Made by a program: the position numbers and the translations under genes | The notes under the pieces: generated by a model | What the model was told of the DNA's origin: nothing | The model's input: only the letters and a program-made list of their open reading frames with translations | Database searches by the model: none | DNA from: JABDIP01 sp965227455 | Lineage (GTDB): Bacteria > Pseudomonadota > Alphaproteobacteria > DSM-16000 > Inquilinaceae | Length of the DNA: 64,000 bases | NCBI GenBank assembly: GCA_965227455.1 | Contig: OZ245752.1 | Location: 186,001-250,000, forward strand | Reading direction: 5' to 3' | Part shown: positions 24,822-34,900 of the stretch, piece after piece | How the letters are laid out: each line of letters begins with the position of its first letter | Numbering within the stretch: the first letter of the stretch is position 1

Positions 24822-25703
24822 TCAGTCGTCGCCTTCGGGTTTGGCCGTGTCCTGTTCGGTGGCCGCTGTCTGACCCGCGGCAATCGGCGTGGGCGCCGGC
24901 GCCAAGGCTGCCACGGGGGAGGTCTCCGCCTCCGCTTTCATCTCCGCCGCCTTGCGCTCCAGGATCGCGAAGCGGCGCATGCTGAACGGGATGCTGGCCA
25001 GATAGGCGCACCCCAAAGCCGTCAGGGTGAGCCAGGTCTGGCTGACCAGGGACGCGCCAACCAATCCGACGCCGACCAACACAAAGACGATATAGCGGTT
25101 CGGAATGCGCACGCCCTTCAAAGAGAACGTCTGCAGGCGGCTGACCATCAGCAGGGCGACGAAGATCACCCAGAGCGCCACCGGGATCGGCGAGCGCACC
25201 ATATCGTCCGCCTGGAAGCTGATGGTCATCGGCATGACGACCAGCCCGGCCGCGGCGGGCATCGGCACGCCGGTGAAATAATTGTAGGCCCAGGGCGGCA
25301 GGTTGGGCCCGCCGACCTGGGTGTTGAACCGGGCCAGCCTGAGGGCGGAGCAGACGCTGAACGCCAGAACAGCGATCCATCCGAAGCGGTCGGCGTCCTG
25401 CATCACCCAGAGATACAGGACGGTCGCCGGCGCCACGCCGAAGCTGATGAAGTCGGAAAGGCTGTCGAGCTGGGCGCCGAAATCGCTCTGCGCCTTCAGG
25501 AGCCGCGCGACCCAACCGTCCATCCCGTCGAGAACCGCCGCGATCAGGATCGCGATCACAGCCGCTTCCCAACGCCCCTGAATGGCGAACCGGATCGCCG
25601 ACAAACCGGCGCACAGCGCCAGCACCGTCAGGATGTTCGGCAGTAGCCGGTTCAGCGACTGCCCGCGCAGCCGGGGTGGGCGTCTGGGGCGACGCATTCT
25701 CAT
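24822..25703 (-). CDS. pssA: CDP-diacylglycerol--serine O-phosphatidyltransferase
   Basis: An integral membrane enzyme making phosphatidylserine, the precursor of phosphatidylethanolamine. The CDP-alcohol phosphotransferase motif spans residues 59-84: DGMDGWVAR, then DFGAQLDSLSD with both Asp residues. About seven hydrophobic segments follow. The C-terminal 45 residues are a hydrophilic tail rich in Ala, Pro and Glu. It lies one base after the psd stop on the same strand; psd and pssA together make the PE pathway and are surely co-transcribed. Confidence 0.95.
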   Translation of the reverse strand: MRMRRPRRPPRLRGQSLNRLLPNILTVLALCAGLSAIRFAIQGRWEAAVIAILIAAVLDGMDGWVARLLKAQSDFGAQLDSLSDFISFGVAPATVLYLWVMQDADRFGWIAVLAFSVCSALRLARFNTQVGGPNLPPWAYNYFTGVPMPAAAGLVVMPMTISFQADDMVRSPIPVALWVIFVALLMVSRLQTFSLKGVRIPNRYIVFVLVGVGLVGASLVSQTWLTLTALGCAYLASIPFSMRRFAILERKAAEMKAEAETSPVAALAPAPTPIAAGQTAATEQDTAKPEGDD

Positions 25704-25704
25704 C

Positions 25705-26421
25705 TCAGCGGACTTCTCCCTCGCGGCGCGACTCCGAGCCCTCCAGATCGGCGATGACGGTCTCGCCGCCGACCGTGCGCTGGCCGACCACGACCAGCGG
25801 TTCGACCCCGTCCGGCAGGTAGATGTCGGCGCGGCTGCCGAAGCGGATCAACCCGTATCGCTCGCCCGCGCTCACGCTCTGCTCCGGTTTGAGGTCGCAG
25901 ATGATGCGCCTGGCCACCAGCCCGGCGATCTGCACGAAGACCAGATCCCGACCGTCGGCCAACCGCAGCAGGACCGAGGCGCGCTCATTGTCCTCGCTCG
26001 CCTTGTCCAGGCTGGCATTGACGAAAGTGCCCTCACGATAGTCGACTTCCTCGATCGTTCCGTCGGCCGGAATACGGTTAACGTGTACGTCGAATACGTT
26101 AAGGAAAACACTCACCCGTGTCCGCAATGCATCGCCCAGGCCGAGCTCAGGCGGCGGCACCGCCTCGGTGATCATCTGCACCCGGCCGTCGGCCGGGCTG
26201 ACCACCAGGCCTTTGCGGGTCGGCGTGACGCGATCCGGATCGCGGAAGAAATAGGCGCACCAGCCGGTGGCGATCAGCCCGATCCAGCCTAGCGGTTGAT
26301 ACAGCATGGCGAGAAACGCCGTGACGACGGCGAAGATCGCGATGAAGGGCCAGCCGGCACGATGGATCGGCACCATGACCGACGTGATCACGTTGATCGG
26401 CGACGCCTCGGTATTGGCCAT
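25705..26421 (-). CDS. psd: Phosphatidylserine decarboxylase proenzyme
   Basis: Converts phosphatidylserine to phosphatidylethanolamine. The protein is of the short type (238 residues): two membrane segments near residues 25-60, YFFRDPDRVTP, SPADGRVQMI, a conserved VFLNVFDVHVNRIPADG with the catalytic His, and RFGSRADIYLP, in which the Gly-Ser bond (Ser near 193) is the expected self-cleavage site forming the pyruvoyl group. ATG 26421 is preferred; upstream reading frame to 26673 runs through the tRNA-Val gene and is not coding. It is immediately followed by pssA. Confidence 0.94.
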   Translation of the reverse strand: MANTEASPINVITSVMVPIHRAGWPFIAIFAVVTAFLAMLYQPLGWIGLIATGWCAYFFRDPDRVTPTRKGLVVSPADGRVQMITEAVPPPELGLGDALRTRVSVFLNVFDVHVNRIPADGTIEEVDYREGTFVNASLDKASEDNERASVLLRLADGRDLVFVQIAGLVARRIICDLKPEQSVSAGERYGLIRFGSRADIYLPDGVEPLVVVGQRTVGGETVIADLEGSESRREGEVR

Positions 26422-26580
26422 GTCTGTCAAAATCCTGGTGGGTGGGGATCCGGCGGTCGATGCGTTTCCAAGACTGGAACCGGCTTGGCCGGGACTGCAG
26501 TCCCGCGCAATGCCGTCGAATACTCGCATGCGAGCGGCGACCGATTTCACCCCGGATCGACCGGTTCTTGAGGCGAAATC

Positions 26581-26655
26581 TGGTGGGCGCGGCTGGGATT
26601 GAACCAGCGACCCCCGCCGTGTGAAGACGGTGCTCTCCCGCTGAGCTACGCGCCC
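26581..26655 (-). tRNA. tRNA-Val (CAC)
   Basis: On the minus strand the acceptor stem GGGCGCG pairs with CGCGCCC, D stem GCTC/GAGC, anticodon stem CCGTC/GGCGG (one U-G) with loop TTCACAC giving anticodon CAC, T stem GCTGG/CCAGC with loop TTCAATC. The 3' CCA is encoded. It reads towards psd, about 160 bases away. Confidence 0.96.
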
Positions 26656-26725
26656 GCTCAATGTGCAGCGCATATCTACGGCCGGGCCGTCGAGGTGTCA
26701 AGAAACCGCCGCGATCTTGCATTAT

Positions 26726-26740
26726 CCCCCGCATTGGGGG
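26726..26740. other. Small hairpin upstream of the DUF3108 gene
   Basis: CCCCC (26726-26730) and GGGGG (26736-26740) flank GCATT. The hairpin sits about 60 bases upstream of the DUF3108 gene start and about 70 bases upstream of tRNA-Val on the other strand. It has no U-run. A role in either transcript is possible but unproven. Confidence 0.35.
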
Positions 26741-26798
26741 TACTGGTCCTGGCGCGGGCGCTCTTGCCGCGCGGGCATCACCGCAGGAGTGGGAATAG

Positions 26799-27689
26799 AT
26801 GGGTTGGAACCGGAGTCTTGTCCGGGCGGTGGGCGTTGTGGCGTGCTCCATGGGAAGCCTGCTCGCTGCCGGAGTGTCTCAGAGCGCCGATGCCGACACG
26901 CCGCCGGTCGTCGCCGACTACGACGTTTATGCAGGCGGTCTGCACGTTCTGAACAGCGTTCTCGAAATCAACCTTGATGATGAGCGCTATGACGCCCGCC
27001 TGGGCGCGGAGGTAACGGGCGCGCCCGGCTGGTTCGTCGATTGGTTCGCTGTCTTCGAGTCCGGCGGAGAGATCGATGGCGACCAGCTCGATCCGGAGCA
27101 GTATTTCTCCGAACGCACCCGGCGCGGAGAGACCCGCAAGACCCTGCTGGAATTCGAGCGAGACGGCGATATCGACGTGACCTTCGAGCCGGAACGCAAC
27201 GACCGCAACGCCACCGTCCCGCCGGAGCTGCTGGAGGAGTCCCTGGATCCGCTCAGCAGCCTGATCGCGATCATCAACACGGTGTCGGAAAGCGGCGAAT
27301 GCGACACCACCGTGCCGGTTTTCGATGGCAGCCGGCGTTTCGATCTGGTGTTCACTGACCTGGGCATGGACGAACTGGATCCGTCTCGGCGGTCCGGCTT
27401 CTCCGGAGAGGCACGGCGTTGCCGGGTGAACCTCGAGCCGGTCGCCGGCGCGTTCAAGGACGATGATGACGACGACGATTTCTGGAGCGAGAAGCCGGAG
27501 AACGCCCGTCGCCGGCAATTGGACATGTGGCTGGCCGAGCCGATTGACAGCGGCCCGATCCTGCCGGTCCGCATGGTGGGCCGGTCCTCGATCGGGGCGA
27601 TCGTCATCCATCTGCGCAACGTGCAGGTGGCAGCCGACACCCTGGATGCCGAACTGCAGGGCGCCTGCGCCGTCGCCGAGAATTGCTGA
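26799..27689 (+). CDS. Exported DUF3108 domain-containing protein
   Basis: A 296-residue protein with a Sec signal peptide (cleavage expected near SQSADA, about residue 30). The segment DYDVYAGGLHVLNSVLEINL followed by YDARLGAEVTGAPGWFV matches the beta-strand pattern of DUF3108, a periplasmic family of unknown function whose fold resembles lipoprotein-carrier-like beta barrels. An acidic run (KDDDDDDDFW) lies near residue 222. Four cysteines lie in the mature part. AGGAG precedes the ATG. Likely a periplasmic protein; no partner is evident. Confidence 0.8.
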   Translation: MGWNRSLVRAVGVVACSMGSLLAAGVSQSADADTPPVVADYDVYAGGLHVLNSVLEINLDDERYDARLGAEVTGAPGWFVDWFAVFESGGEIDGDQLDPEQYFSERTRRGETRKTLLEFERDGDIDVTFEPERNDRNATVPPELLEESLDPLSSLIAIINTVSESGECDTTVPVFDGSRRFDLVFTDLGMDELDPSRRSGFSGEARRCRVNLEPVAGAFKDDDDDDDFWSEKPENARRRQLDMWLAEPIDSGPILPVRMVGRSSIGAIVIHLRNVQVAADTLDAELQGACAVAENC

Positions 27690-27738
27690 ACGACTGAGGC
27701 GGGTGGCAACCCGCGGGCTTTGGCCGTTCTATTTGGCG

Positions 27739-28026
27739 TCAGTTGATCATGACCGTCGGGCATCCCATGACGATGACCCCGCCATGGGCTGTCGAGTCAC
27801 CCATCCGCGCAGCGGGCATGTTGCTGATCAGGACTGTCATCGAACCCATGGCGATCACATCCGGCGGCCCGACACAGGTGGCCATATCGGCGACGCGGGC
27901 CGCTGGCAGGGCGCCGATCAGCACGGTTGGGGCACCCGGCGGCAGAATGGGTCCGCCGACATGGGGCACGACCCCGTTCACCATCGGGCAGGTGTGCATG
28001 TCGGTGATGCGTGCGGCTGGTGGCAT
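27739..28026 (-). CDS. PAAR domain protein
   Basis: A 95-residue PAAR protein: three PAAR-type turns (PAARITD, PAARVAD, PAARMGD) and metal-ligand candidates MHTCP near residues 10-14 and a His in the middle. PAAR proteins form the sharp tip of the type VI secretion spike on VgrG. No other type VI genes lie in the window, so it is an orphan tip protein. An AGGA sequence lies upstream of the ATG. The only near neighbour on its strand is a small unknown gene 179 bases upstream. Confidence 0.9.
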   Translation of the reverse strand: MPPAARITDMHTCPMVNGVVPHVGGPILPPGAPTVLIGALPAARVADMATCVGPPDVIAMGSMTVLISNMPAARMGDSTAHGGVIVMGCPTVMIN

Positions 28027-28205
28027 AATTCACGTTCCTTTGATCGACTTCCGAGACCGACGGACGTCCCGCGGCTAGTCCGGGTCCAACCCGGCAAGGA
28101 TTGATCGGCTCCATCTTTCCCCGGATTCCAGGATTCGAGAATACGGCGCCATGATCACTGTGACTGTGTTCTTCGACACACCCTGCGCGACCGGACGGCG
28201 CAGCC

Positions 28206-28469
28206 CTACGGCGCCAAGCGGAAATTGTCGGGCGGCAGCGTCGGGTCGAAACTGATCACGATGCCCTTACCGACGATCGGCATCGGGAAGGTGAAAAACG
28301 CCGTGTCCTCAATCTCCTCGGGGGTCGCGCGCACGCCGCCCTTCTTGAAATAGCCCTGCTTTACCCTGCCACTGGAAAAGACCTCCAGCCACAGGTCGAA
28401 GCCGCAGAACGCGACCTCGGTCGTCGTCGGGTTCGCTTTGATCGCCGCGCCAAGTTCTTTCAGCCCCAT
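28206..28469 (-). CDS. Small hypothetical protein upstream of PAAR gene
   Basis: An 87-residue cytoplasmic protein I do not recognise. It starts GLKELGAAIKANPTTTEVAF, contains DLWLEVFSSGRVKQGYFKKGG, and has one Cys and no membrane segment. ATG 28469 is chosen for the GGAG 7 bases upstream; an in-frame ATG at 28547 lacks one. It is on the same strand as the PAAR gene and could be an adaptor or chaperone for it, but there is no sequence evidence for that. Confidence 0.55.
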   Translation of the reverse strand: MGLKELGAAIKANPTTTEVAFCGFDLWLEVFSSGRVKQGYFKKGGVRATPEEIEDTAFFTFPMPIVGKGIVISFDPTLPPDNFRLAP

Positions 28470-28788
28470 CGCCGTCTCCAAAGGTGCACCGATCCCCCCG
28501 CCACCGACCACGCGGAGGGGCTGCGGCGATGATAATGCATTCAGCATCGTCGTGATAAGGCGGTCCGTGCGCCGCGATCGCCGGCCGCATGCGACCGCGG
28601 CACTGTAGGAATTCGCAACAAAAGTTTATTTTCGCGCCGATTGCCATTGTGGCACCAACGGGTTGCCATGCCTCCGGCAAATTCTCAATCCAGGTTAGCA
28701 GGCTGGACCACCATCCGTATGGAACGCCCGATGCCGCGAGGGTGCGGATCGGCGGGACTCCGCACCACGCTGACAAGACCCGACCCGA
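28470..28788. other. Intergenic region upstream of glmU
   Basis: 319 bases with no convincing gene. The left end is the promoter side of the small minus-strand gene. An AT-richer stretch (around 28615-28640, CAAAAGTTTATTTTCGC) is the likeliest promoter area for one of the two divergent genes. No terminator, operator or riboswitch pattern was seen. Confidence 0.5.
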
Positions 28789-30144
28789 ATGCCTGATTCC
28801 GAACTGGCCTGCCTGGTCCTTGCCGCCGGCAAGGGCACGCGTCTGAAATCGCAGACGCCGAAGGTGCTGCACCCGGTCGCCGGCCAGGCGATGATCCGGC
28901 ACGTGGCCGACGTGGTGAATGCTCTGTCGCCGCAACGGGCGGTCATCGTCGTGGGGCCGGATATGGAGTCGGTCGCCGCGGCGGTCGAGCCCTGGGACTC
29001 AGCGATTCAGGAGCAGCAGCGCGGGACCGCGGATGCGGTGCGGGCCGCCGCCGATCATCTCTCCGGATTCTCCGGCGACGTGCTGGTGGTCTTCGGCGAT
29101 ACGCCGCTGATCACCGTGGACTCGCTCCAGCGCATGGTGGACCGCCGCCGCGAGGCGGACGACCCGGCCGTGGTGGTCCTCGGCATGCGGCCGGAGGATC
29201 CGGCCCAGTACGGCCGGCTCGTGCTGGACAAGGCCGGAAACCTCGAGGCCATCGTCGAATTCGCCGACGCGACGGCGGAGCAGAAATCCATCCGCCTGTG
29301 CAATGGCGGACTGATGGCCTTCGACGGTCGCCGATTGCCGGAGCTGCTCGATGGCATCGGGGACGGCAATGCCCAGGGAGAGTTCTACCTGACCGACGCG
29401 GTCGCCGTGGCCCGGGACAAGGGTCACCGCTGCGCCGTCGTCGAGGGCAGCGCGCTGGAGGTCCACGGCATCAATTCGCGCGCCGAGCTGGCGATGGCGG
29501 AAGCCTATATGCAGGACCGGCTGCGCGCCGCGGCCATGGCCGGCGGCGCGACCATGGTCGACCCTGCTTCGGTGTTCCTCTCCTTCGACACGGCGCTGGG
29601 CCGCGACGTCACCATCGGCCCCTCGGTCGTATTCGGACCCGGCGTCACGGTCGAGGACGATGTGGAAATCCTTGCGTTCAGCCATATCGAAGGGGCGGTC
29701 CTGCGCAGCGGCGCCGTCGTCGGGCCGTTCGCAAGGCTGCGGCCCGGTGCGGAGATTGGGCCAGGTGCCAAGGTCGGCAATTTCGTCGAGGTGAAGAACG
29801 CGACTCTGGGTGCCGGCGCCAAGGCCAACCATCTGAGCTATCTCGGCGATGCCGGGATCGGCGCCGGGGCCAATATCGGCGCCGGCACCATCACCTGCAA
29901 TTACGACGGCTTCCTCAAGCACCGTACCGAGATCGGCGAGGGCGCCTTCATCGGCTCCAACACGGCCCTGGCGGCGCCAGTGCGGGTCGGCGACCGGGCC
30001 AATGTGGGGGCCGGCAGCGTCATCGTGCGCGACGTGCCGGACGACGCCCTGGCGGTCGCCAGGGGCGAGCAGGTGGAGAAGCCCGGTGCAGCGAAACGCT
30101 ACCGGGCCCGCAAGGCCGCCGAGAAGGCCAAGCGGTCGAAGTAA
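28789..30144 (+). CDS. glmU: Bifunctional UDP-GlcNAc pyrophosphorylase / GlcN-1-P acetyltransferase
   Basis: Acetylates glucosamine-1-phosphate and transfers UMP to make UDP-GlcNAc, feeding peptidoglycan and LPS. Residues 1-230 form the uridyltransferase (VLAAGKGTRLKSQTPKVLHP, GTADAVRAA, GEFYLTDAV). From about 250 to 450 the left-handed beta-helix acetyltransferase shows VFGPGVTVEDDVEI, NFVEVKNATLG, NHLSYLGDAGIG and GAGTITCNYDG, with the catalytic His in NHLSYLGD. The 451-residue length is normal. It is followed 24 bases later by glmS, so the two form the amino-sugar operon. Confidence 0.97.
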   Translation: MPDSELACLVLAAGKGTRLKSQTPKVLHPVAGQAMIRHVADVVNALSPQRAVIVVGPDMESVAAAVEPWDSAIQEQQRGTADAVRAAADHLSGFSGDVLVVFGDTPLITVDSLQRMVDRRREADDPAVVVLGMRPEDPAQYGRLVLDKAGNLEAIVEFADATAEQKSIRLCNGGLMAFDGRRLPELLDGIGDGNAQGEFYLTDAVAVARDKGHRCAVVEGSALEVHGINSRAELAMAEAYMQDRLRAAAMAGGATMVDPASVFLSFDTALGRDVTIGPSVVFGPGVTVEDDVEILAFSHIEGAVLRSGAVVGPFARLRPGAEIGPGAKVGNFVEVKNATLGAGAKANHLSYLGDAGIGAGANIGAGTITCNYDGFLKHRTEIGEGAFIGSNTALAAPVRVGDRANVGAGSVIVRDVPDDALAVARGEQVEKPGAAKRYRARKAAEKAKRSK

Positions 30145-30168
30145 TCACGGCGGATCAAGGAGACACGC

Positions 30169-31992
<1,824 letters not shown>

Positions 31993-32252
31993 GGCCCGAT
32001 TGGCTGCGCGGCGGTCGCCGTCGCCTCAAAGGCGTCCATGACCGCGACCCTGTCGCTGTTCGAGCCGGCAGAATCGTAACGCCGCAGGGTGTACTCGACC
32101 CGGATCCCTGTCCGCGATCGTAGAATTCGTCGATGTCGTCCTGGGTGATCCCGGGCAGGGTCAGGATCGATTGCCGGTGGTTGGCCGACAGCTCCGACCG
32201 AGGCCACAGCCCAGTCGCTTTCCGTATCGATCTCCAGGAACAAGACGCGCAT
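31993..32252 (-). pseudogene. Possible remnant of a B12-binding/radical SAM-like gene
   Basis: From ATG 32252 on the minus strand the frame reads MRVLFLEIDTESDWAVAS, which looks like the N terminus of B12-binding-domain radical SAM proteins as I recall them. The next coherent-looking stretch (ELSANHRQSILTLPGITQDD) is in another frame, and a later one (RVEYTLRRYDSAGS) returns to the first. This suggests a frameshifted fragment. GGAG lies 6 bases before the ATG. The open frame runs into the antisense of glmS. The fragment is short, so the assignment is weak and boundaries are uncertain. Confidence 0.3.
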
Positions 32253-32253
32253 C

Positions 32254-32308
32254 GGGCGCTCCGGCGGATGATCGGGGTGCGAAACCGATCATCGCACCGA
32301 AAGCGCCC
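32254..32308. other. Nested stem-loops with a competing alternative pairing
   Basis: Outer arms GGGCGCT (32254-32260) and AGCGCCC (32302-32308) and inner arms GATGATCGG (32267-32275) and CCGATCATC (32285-32293) pair perfectly. A different perfect pairing, GGTGCG (32276-32281) with CGCACC (32293-32298), overlaps the inner stem's last base and loop and cannot coexist with it in full. It lies between the DUF1127 stop and the ATG of the possible remnant gene. No U-run follows on either strand. It may be a factor-dependent terminator for the DUF1127 gene or a leader structure. Confidence 0.5.
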
Positions 32309-32364
32309 GGCGCAAGCTCGCGACAGTCGCAGCGCGCGACGGTCCCTATGCGGTACCGCCCGCG

Positions 32365-32619
32365 CTAGCGTCGGTTGGCCGCGGCCTCTCTGGCCACGAC
32401 GCTCGGGATGTCGTGGCGTTCGATGCCGAGATCCCGCAGCCGGTAGTCGTCGAGGCTTTGCAGATCGCGGATCGCGGCCCGCTGCTCCAGCCAGCCCTCA
32501 AAAGCCTGGTTGAGCGATTTGACGGCCCGTTCGATGGCTTGGATCGAGCGGATCGGCGTCCACCCCTCGACCAGCGGAGGGATGCCCGCGCGCGGCGATC
32601 CTTGAACGTCCTGATACAT
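32365..32619 (-). CDS. DUF1127 (YjiS-like) small protein
   Basis: An 84-residue protein whose second half is the Arg-rich DUF1127 motif: GWLEQRAAIRDLQSLDDYRL followed by RDLGIERHDIPSVV. In Alphaproteobacteria such proteins affect phosphate/carbon balance or small-RNA turnover; the exact role of this copy is unknown. Start ATG 32619. It is divergent from the LysR gene, sharing a 143-base promoter region with it. Confidence 0.9.
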   Translation of the reverse strand: MYQDVQGSPRAGIPPLVEGWTPIRSIQAIERAVKSLNQAFEGWLEQRAAIRDLQSLDDYRLRDLGIERHDIPSVVAREAAANRR

Positions 32620-32711
32620 GCTCCCCTCCTCGGGAAAGTGTTAATGAAATCTTACACGACTGCGTCATGGCGATTTCGTCTCTGAGAGCATATGTGTATT
32701 GACGAACAAGG

Positions 32712-32727
32712 ATTCTCAAACGAGAAT
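32712..32727. promoter_or_regulatory. Candidate LysR-type binding site
   Basis: ATTCTC-AAAC-GAGAAT is a perfect 6-bp inverted repeat holding a T-N11-A core, the usual shape of LysR-family boxes. It lies 36 bases upstream of the LysR gene start and 93 bases upstream of the divergent DUF1127 gene. Autoregulation of the LysR gene is the simplest reading. Confidence 0.5.
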
Positions 32728-32762
32728 TCATGGAGTTCGATTAAGAAAATCTAATCTGAGAA

Positions 32763-33716
32763 ATGCGCAGACTTCCGCCGCTCAACGCTCTCAGGGCCTT
32801 TGAAGCCGCCGGCCGCCATCTCAGTTTCAGCAAGGCCGCAGCGGAACTGAACGTCACCCCGGCGGCGGTCAGCCAGCAGGTCAAGACGCTGGAGGATTAT
32901 CTCGGCGTCCGCCTGTTCCGCCGGCTCAACCGGGCGCTCCTGTTGACCGATGCCGGCCAGTTCAGCCTGCCGGCGGTGAGCGAGGGTTTCGATCGGCTTG
33001 CGGACGGCATCGCCGGCATCGAAAGCAGCTGGGATGAGAGCCTGCTGGCGGTCAGCGTCTCGCCATCGGTGGCCGCGAAATGGCTGATGCCGCGCATGGA
33101 CCGGTTCTACCGGGCGCATCCGGGCATCGATCTCAGGATCGACGCCACCGAGGCTCTGGCCGATTTCGAGGCGGACGGAATCGACGTGGCGATACGCTAC
33201 GGCCTGGGCGACTATCCGGGCATGCGCGCCGATATCCTGATGGAGGAGGAGGTCTTCCCGGTCTGCAGCCCCATGCTTCTGCAAGGGGACGCGCCCCTGC
33301 GCACGGTGTCCGATCTCAGCCGTTTCCCGCTGCTGCACCTGTCCTGGGTGTCTCATGACGGATCCTGGCCGGACTGGCGCATGTGGCTGGCCGCCGCCGG
33401 CTATCCGGACATCGATGCGACGCGCGGGCCGCGCTTCGGCCAGTTCGGCATGGCGGTGGATGCGGCCATCGAGGGGCTAGGGGTGGCGCTGGGCAGCACC
33501 GCCGTGGTCGCCGACGATCTGGCGGCCGGTCGCCTGGTGAAACCCTTTGACCTGACCTTCGCCCCGCCCTTCAAATACTTCCTGGTCTGTCCGGAGCGAA
33601 CCGCGAACCGACGCCATGTCGCCGCCTTTCGCGACTGGATCTTCAGCGAAGTGGGCGCCACCCCGGAAGGGTCGTCCAAACTCAAGAAACAAAGGCGGGG
33701 AGGAAAGCCGGCATGA
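32763..33716 (+). CDS. LysR-family transcriptional regulator (GcvA-like)
   Basis: A 317-residue LysR regulator. The winged HTH occupies residues 1-65 (PPLNALRAFEAAGRHLSFS, AAVSQQVKTLE, FRRLNRALLLTDAG), and the effector domain follows (DVAIRYGLGDYPG, WRMWLAAAGYPDID, GVALGSTAVVADDLAAGRL). The pattern is that of GcvA/AmpR-type members. Its stop overlaps the start of the Gfo/Idh/MocA gene as ATGA, so the two are co-translated, and the regulator likely controls that gene. The effector is unknown. Confidence 0.92.
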   Translation: MRRLPPLNALRAFEAAGRHLSFSKAAAELNVTPAAVSQQVKTLEDYLGVRLFRRLNRALLLTDAGQFSLPAVSEGFDRLADGIAGIESSWDESLLAVSVSPSVAAKWLMPRMDRFYRAHPGIDLRIDATEALADFEADGIDVAIRYGLGDYPGMRADILMEEEVFPVCSPMLLQGDAPLRTVSDLSRFPLLHLSWVSHDGSWPDWRMWLAAAGYPDIDATRGPRFGQFGMAVDAAIEGLGVALGSTAVVADDLAAGRLVKPFDLTFAPPFKYFLVCPERTANRRHVAAFRDWIFSEVGATPEGSSKLKKQRRGGKPA

Positions 33717-34888
33717 ACCCGATCATCCAGGCCTTCGGGCGACGTTTGCGGCTCGCCGTCATCGGCGGCGGGCCTGGATCGTTCATCGGCACGGTCCACC
33801 GGACCGCATCGCGGATCGACGATCGCTTCGAGGTGGTGGCCGGTGTCCTGTCCTCCAATGCGGAGCGGTCGCGGGCGGCCGGGGCCGCGCTCGGGCTGGC
33901 GCCGGACCGCGCCTATGCCGATTGGCGGGCCCTGATCGACGCCGAGACGGCACGGGATGACGGCGCCGACGTCGTCGCCATCATGACCCCCAATGACAGC
34001 CATTACCCGATCTCCGAGGCCTGCCTGGATGCCGGTCTCGATGTGATCTGCGACAAGCCGCTCACCACCCGGGTGGAGGATGCGATCAAGCTGGTCGCCA
34101 AGGTGCGGGAGAGCGGACTCGTCTTTTGCCTGACCCACAATTACAGCGCCTATCCGATGGTGCGGCAGGCCCGGGCCATGGTGGAGGCCGGCGAGATCGG
34201 CGCCATCCGCCAGGTCCAGCTGGAATACATCCAGGGCCATCTGGCGGCGCGCGTGGAAGATGCGTCGGATGGCCCTGGCTGGCGCTTCGATCCGGAGACC
34301 AGCGGCGCCTCGCTGGTGCTCGGCGATATCGGCACCCATGCGCATCACCTAGGCGCCTATGTCACGGGCCTGGATCTTGAGCGGGTGATGGCCGATGTCG
34401 GCAGTTGCGTGCCCGGCCGCGAGGCGGACGATTATGCCGCCCTGCTGCTGCACTACGAATCCGGTGCGCGCGGCTCCATGTGGGTGACCAACTCGGCGGC
34501 CGGCGGCGAGCACGGGCTTGCCTTCCGCATCTTCGGCGAGACCGGCGGCCTGGAATGGCACCAGGAGGAGCCGAATAGCCTGCTGCACCGCCGCCATGGC
34601 GATTTTCCGCGCCGCATGACGCGCCGCATCGACGGCCTGCTGTCGCCGGAAGCGGAACGCGCCAGCCGCATCGGTATCGGCCATCCGGAGGGCTATCAGG
34701 AGGCCTTCGCCAATCTCTACGCCAACGCCGCCGAGGCCATCGTCGCCCGCCGCACCGGCCAACCCTGCGATCCGATGGCCCTGGACTTCCCGACCGTGCT
34801 GGACGGCGCCAAGGGCATGAAGTTCATCGAAGCCGCGGTGGAGAGCAGCCGCACCGGCGCCTGGGTGGATTGCCGGCTGGAGGTCTGA
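33713..34888 (+). CDS. Gfo/Idh/MocA-family oxidoreductase
   Basis: A 391-residue NAD(P)-dependent oxidoreductase. The N-terminal Rossmann fold begins LRLAVIGGGPGSFIGTVHR; CDKPLTTRVEDA (Lys of the EKP-like motif) lies near residue 115; DIGTHAHHLGAYVTG, with the catalytic His-containing segment, lies near 205. Substrates of the family are sugars, inositols and amino-sugars. It shares an ATGA overlap with the LysR gene. The nearby genes do not name a substrate. Confidence 0.88.
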   Translation: MNPIIQAFGRRLRLAVIGGGPGSFIGTVHRTASRIDDRFEVVAGVLSSNAERSRAAGAALGLAPDRAYADWRALIDAETARDDGADVVAIMTPNDSHYPISEACLDAGLDVICDKPLTTRVEDAIKLVAKVRESGLVFCLTHNYSAYPMVRQARAMVEAGEIGAIRQVQLEYIQGHLAARVEDASDGPGWRFDPETSGASLVLGDIGTHAHHLGAYVTGLDLERVMADVGSCVPGREADDYAALLLHYESGARGSMWVTNSAAGGEHGLAFRIFGETGGLEWHQEEPNSLLHRRHGDFPRRMTRRIDGLLSPEAERASRIGIGHPEGYQEAFANLYANAAEAIVARRTGQPCDPMALDFPTVLDGAKGMKFIEAAVESSRTGAWVDCRLEV

Positions 34889-34900
34889 GCCGGGGATTGC

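Noticed and set aside
28079..28094. CCGGGT/ACCCGG hairpin just upstream of the PAAR gene
   Set aside because: A short stem with no U-run; not enough to call a terminator.
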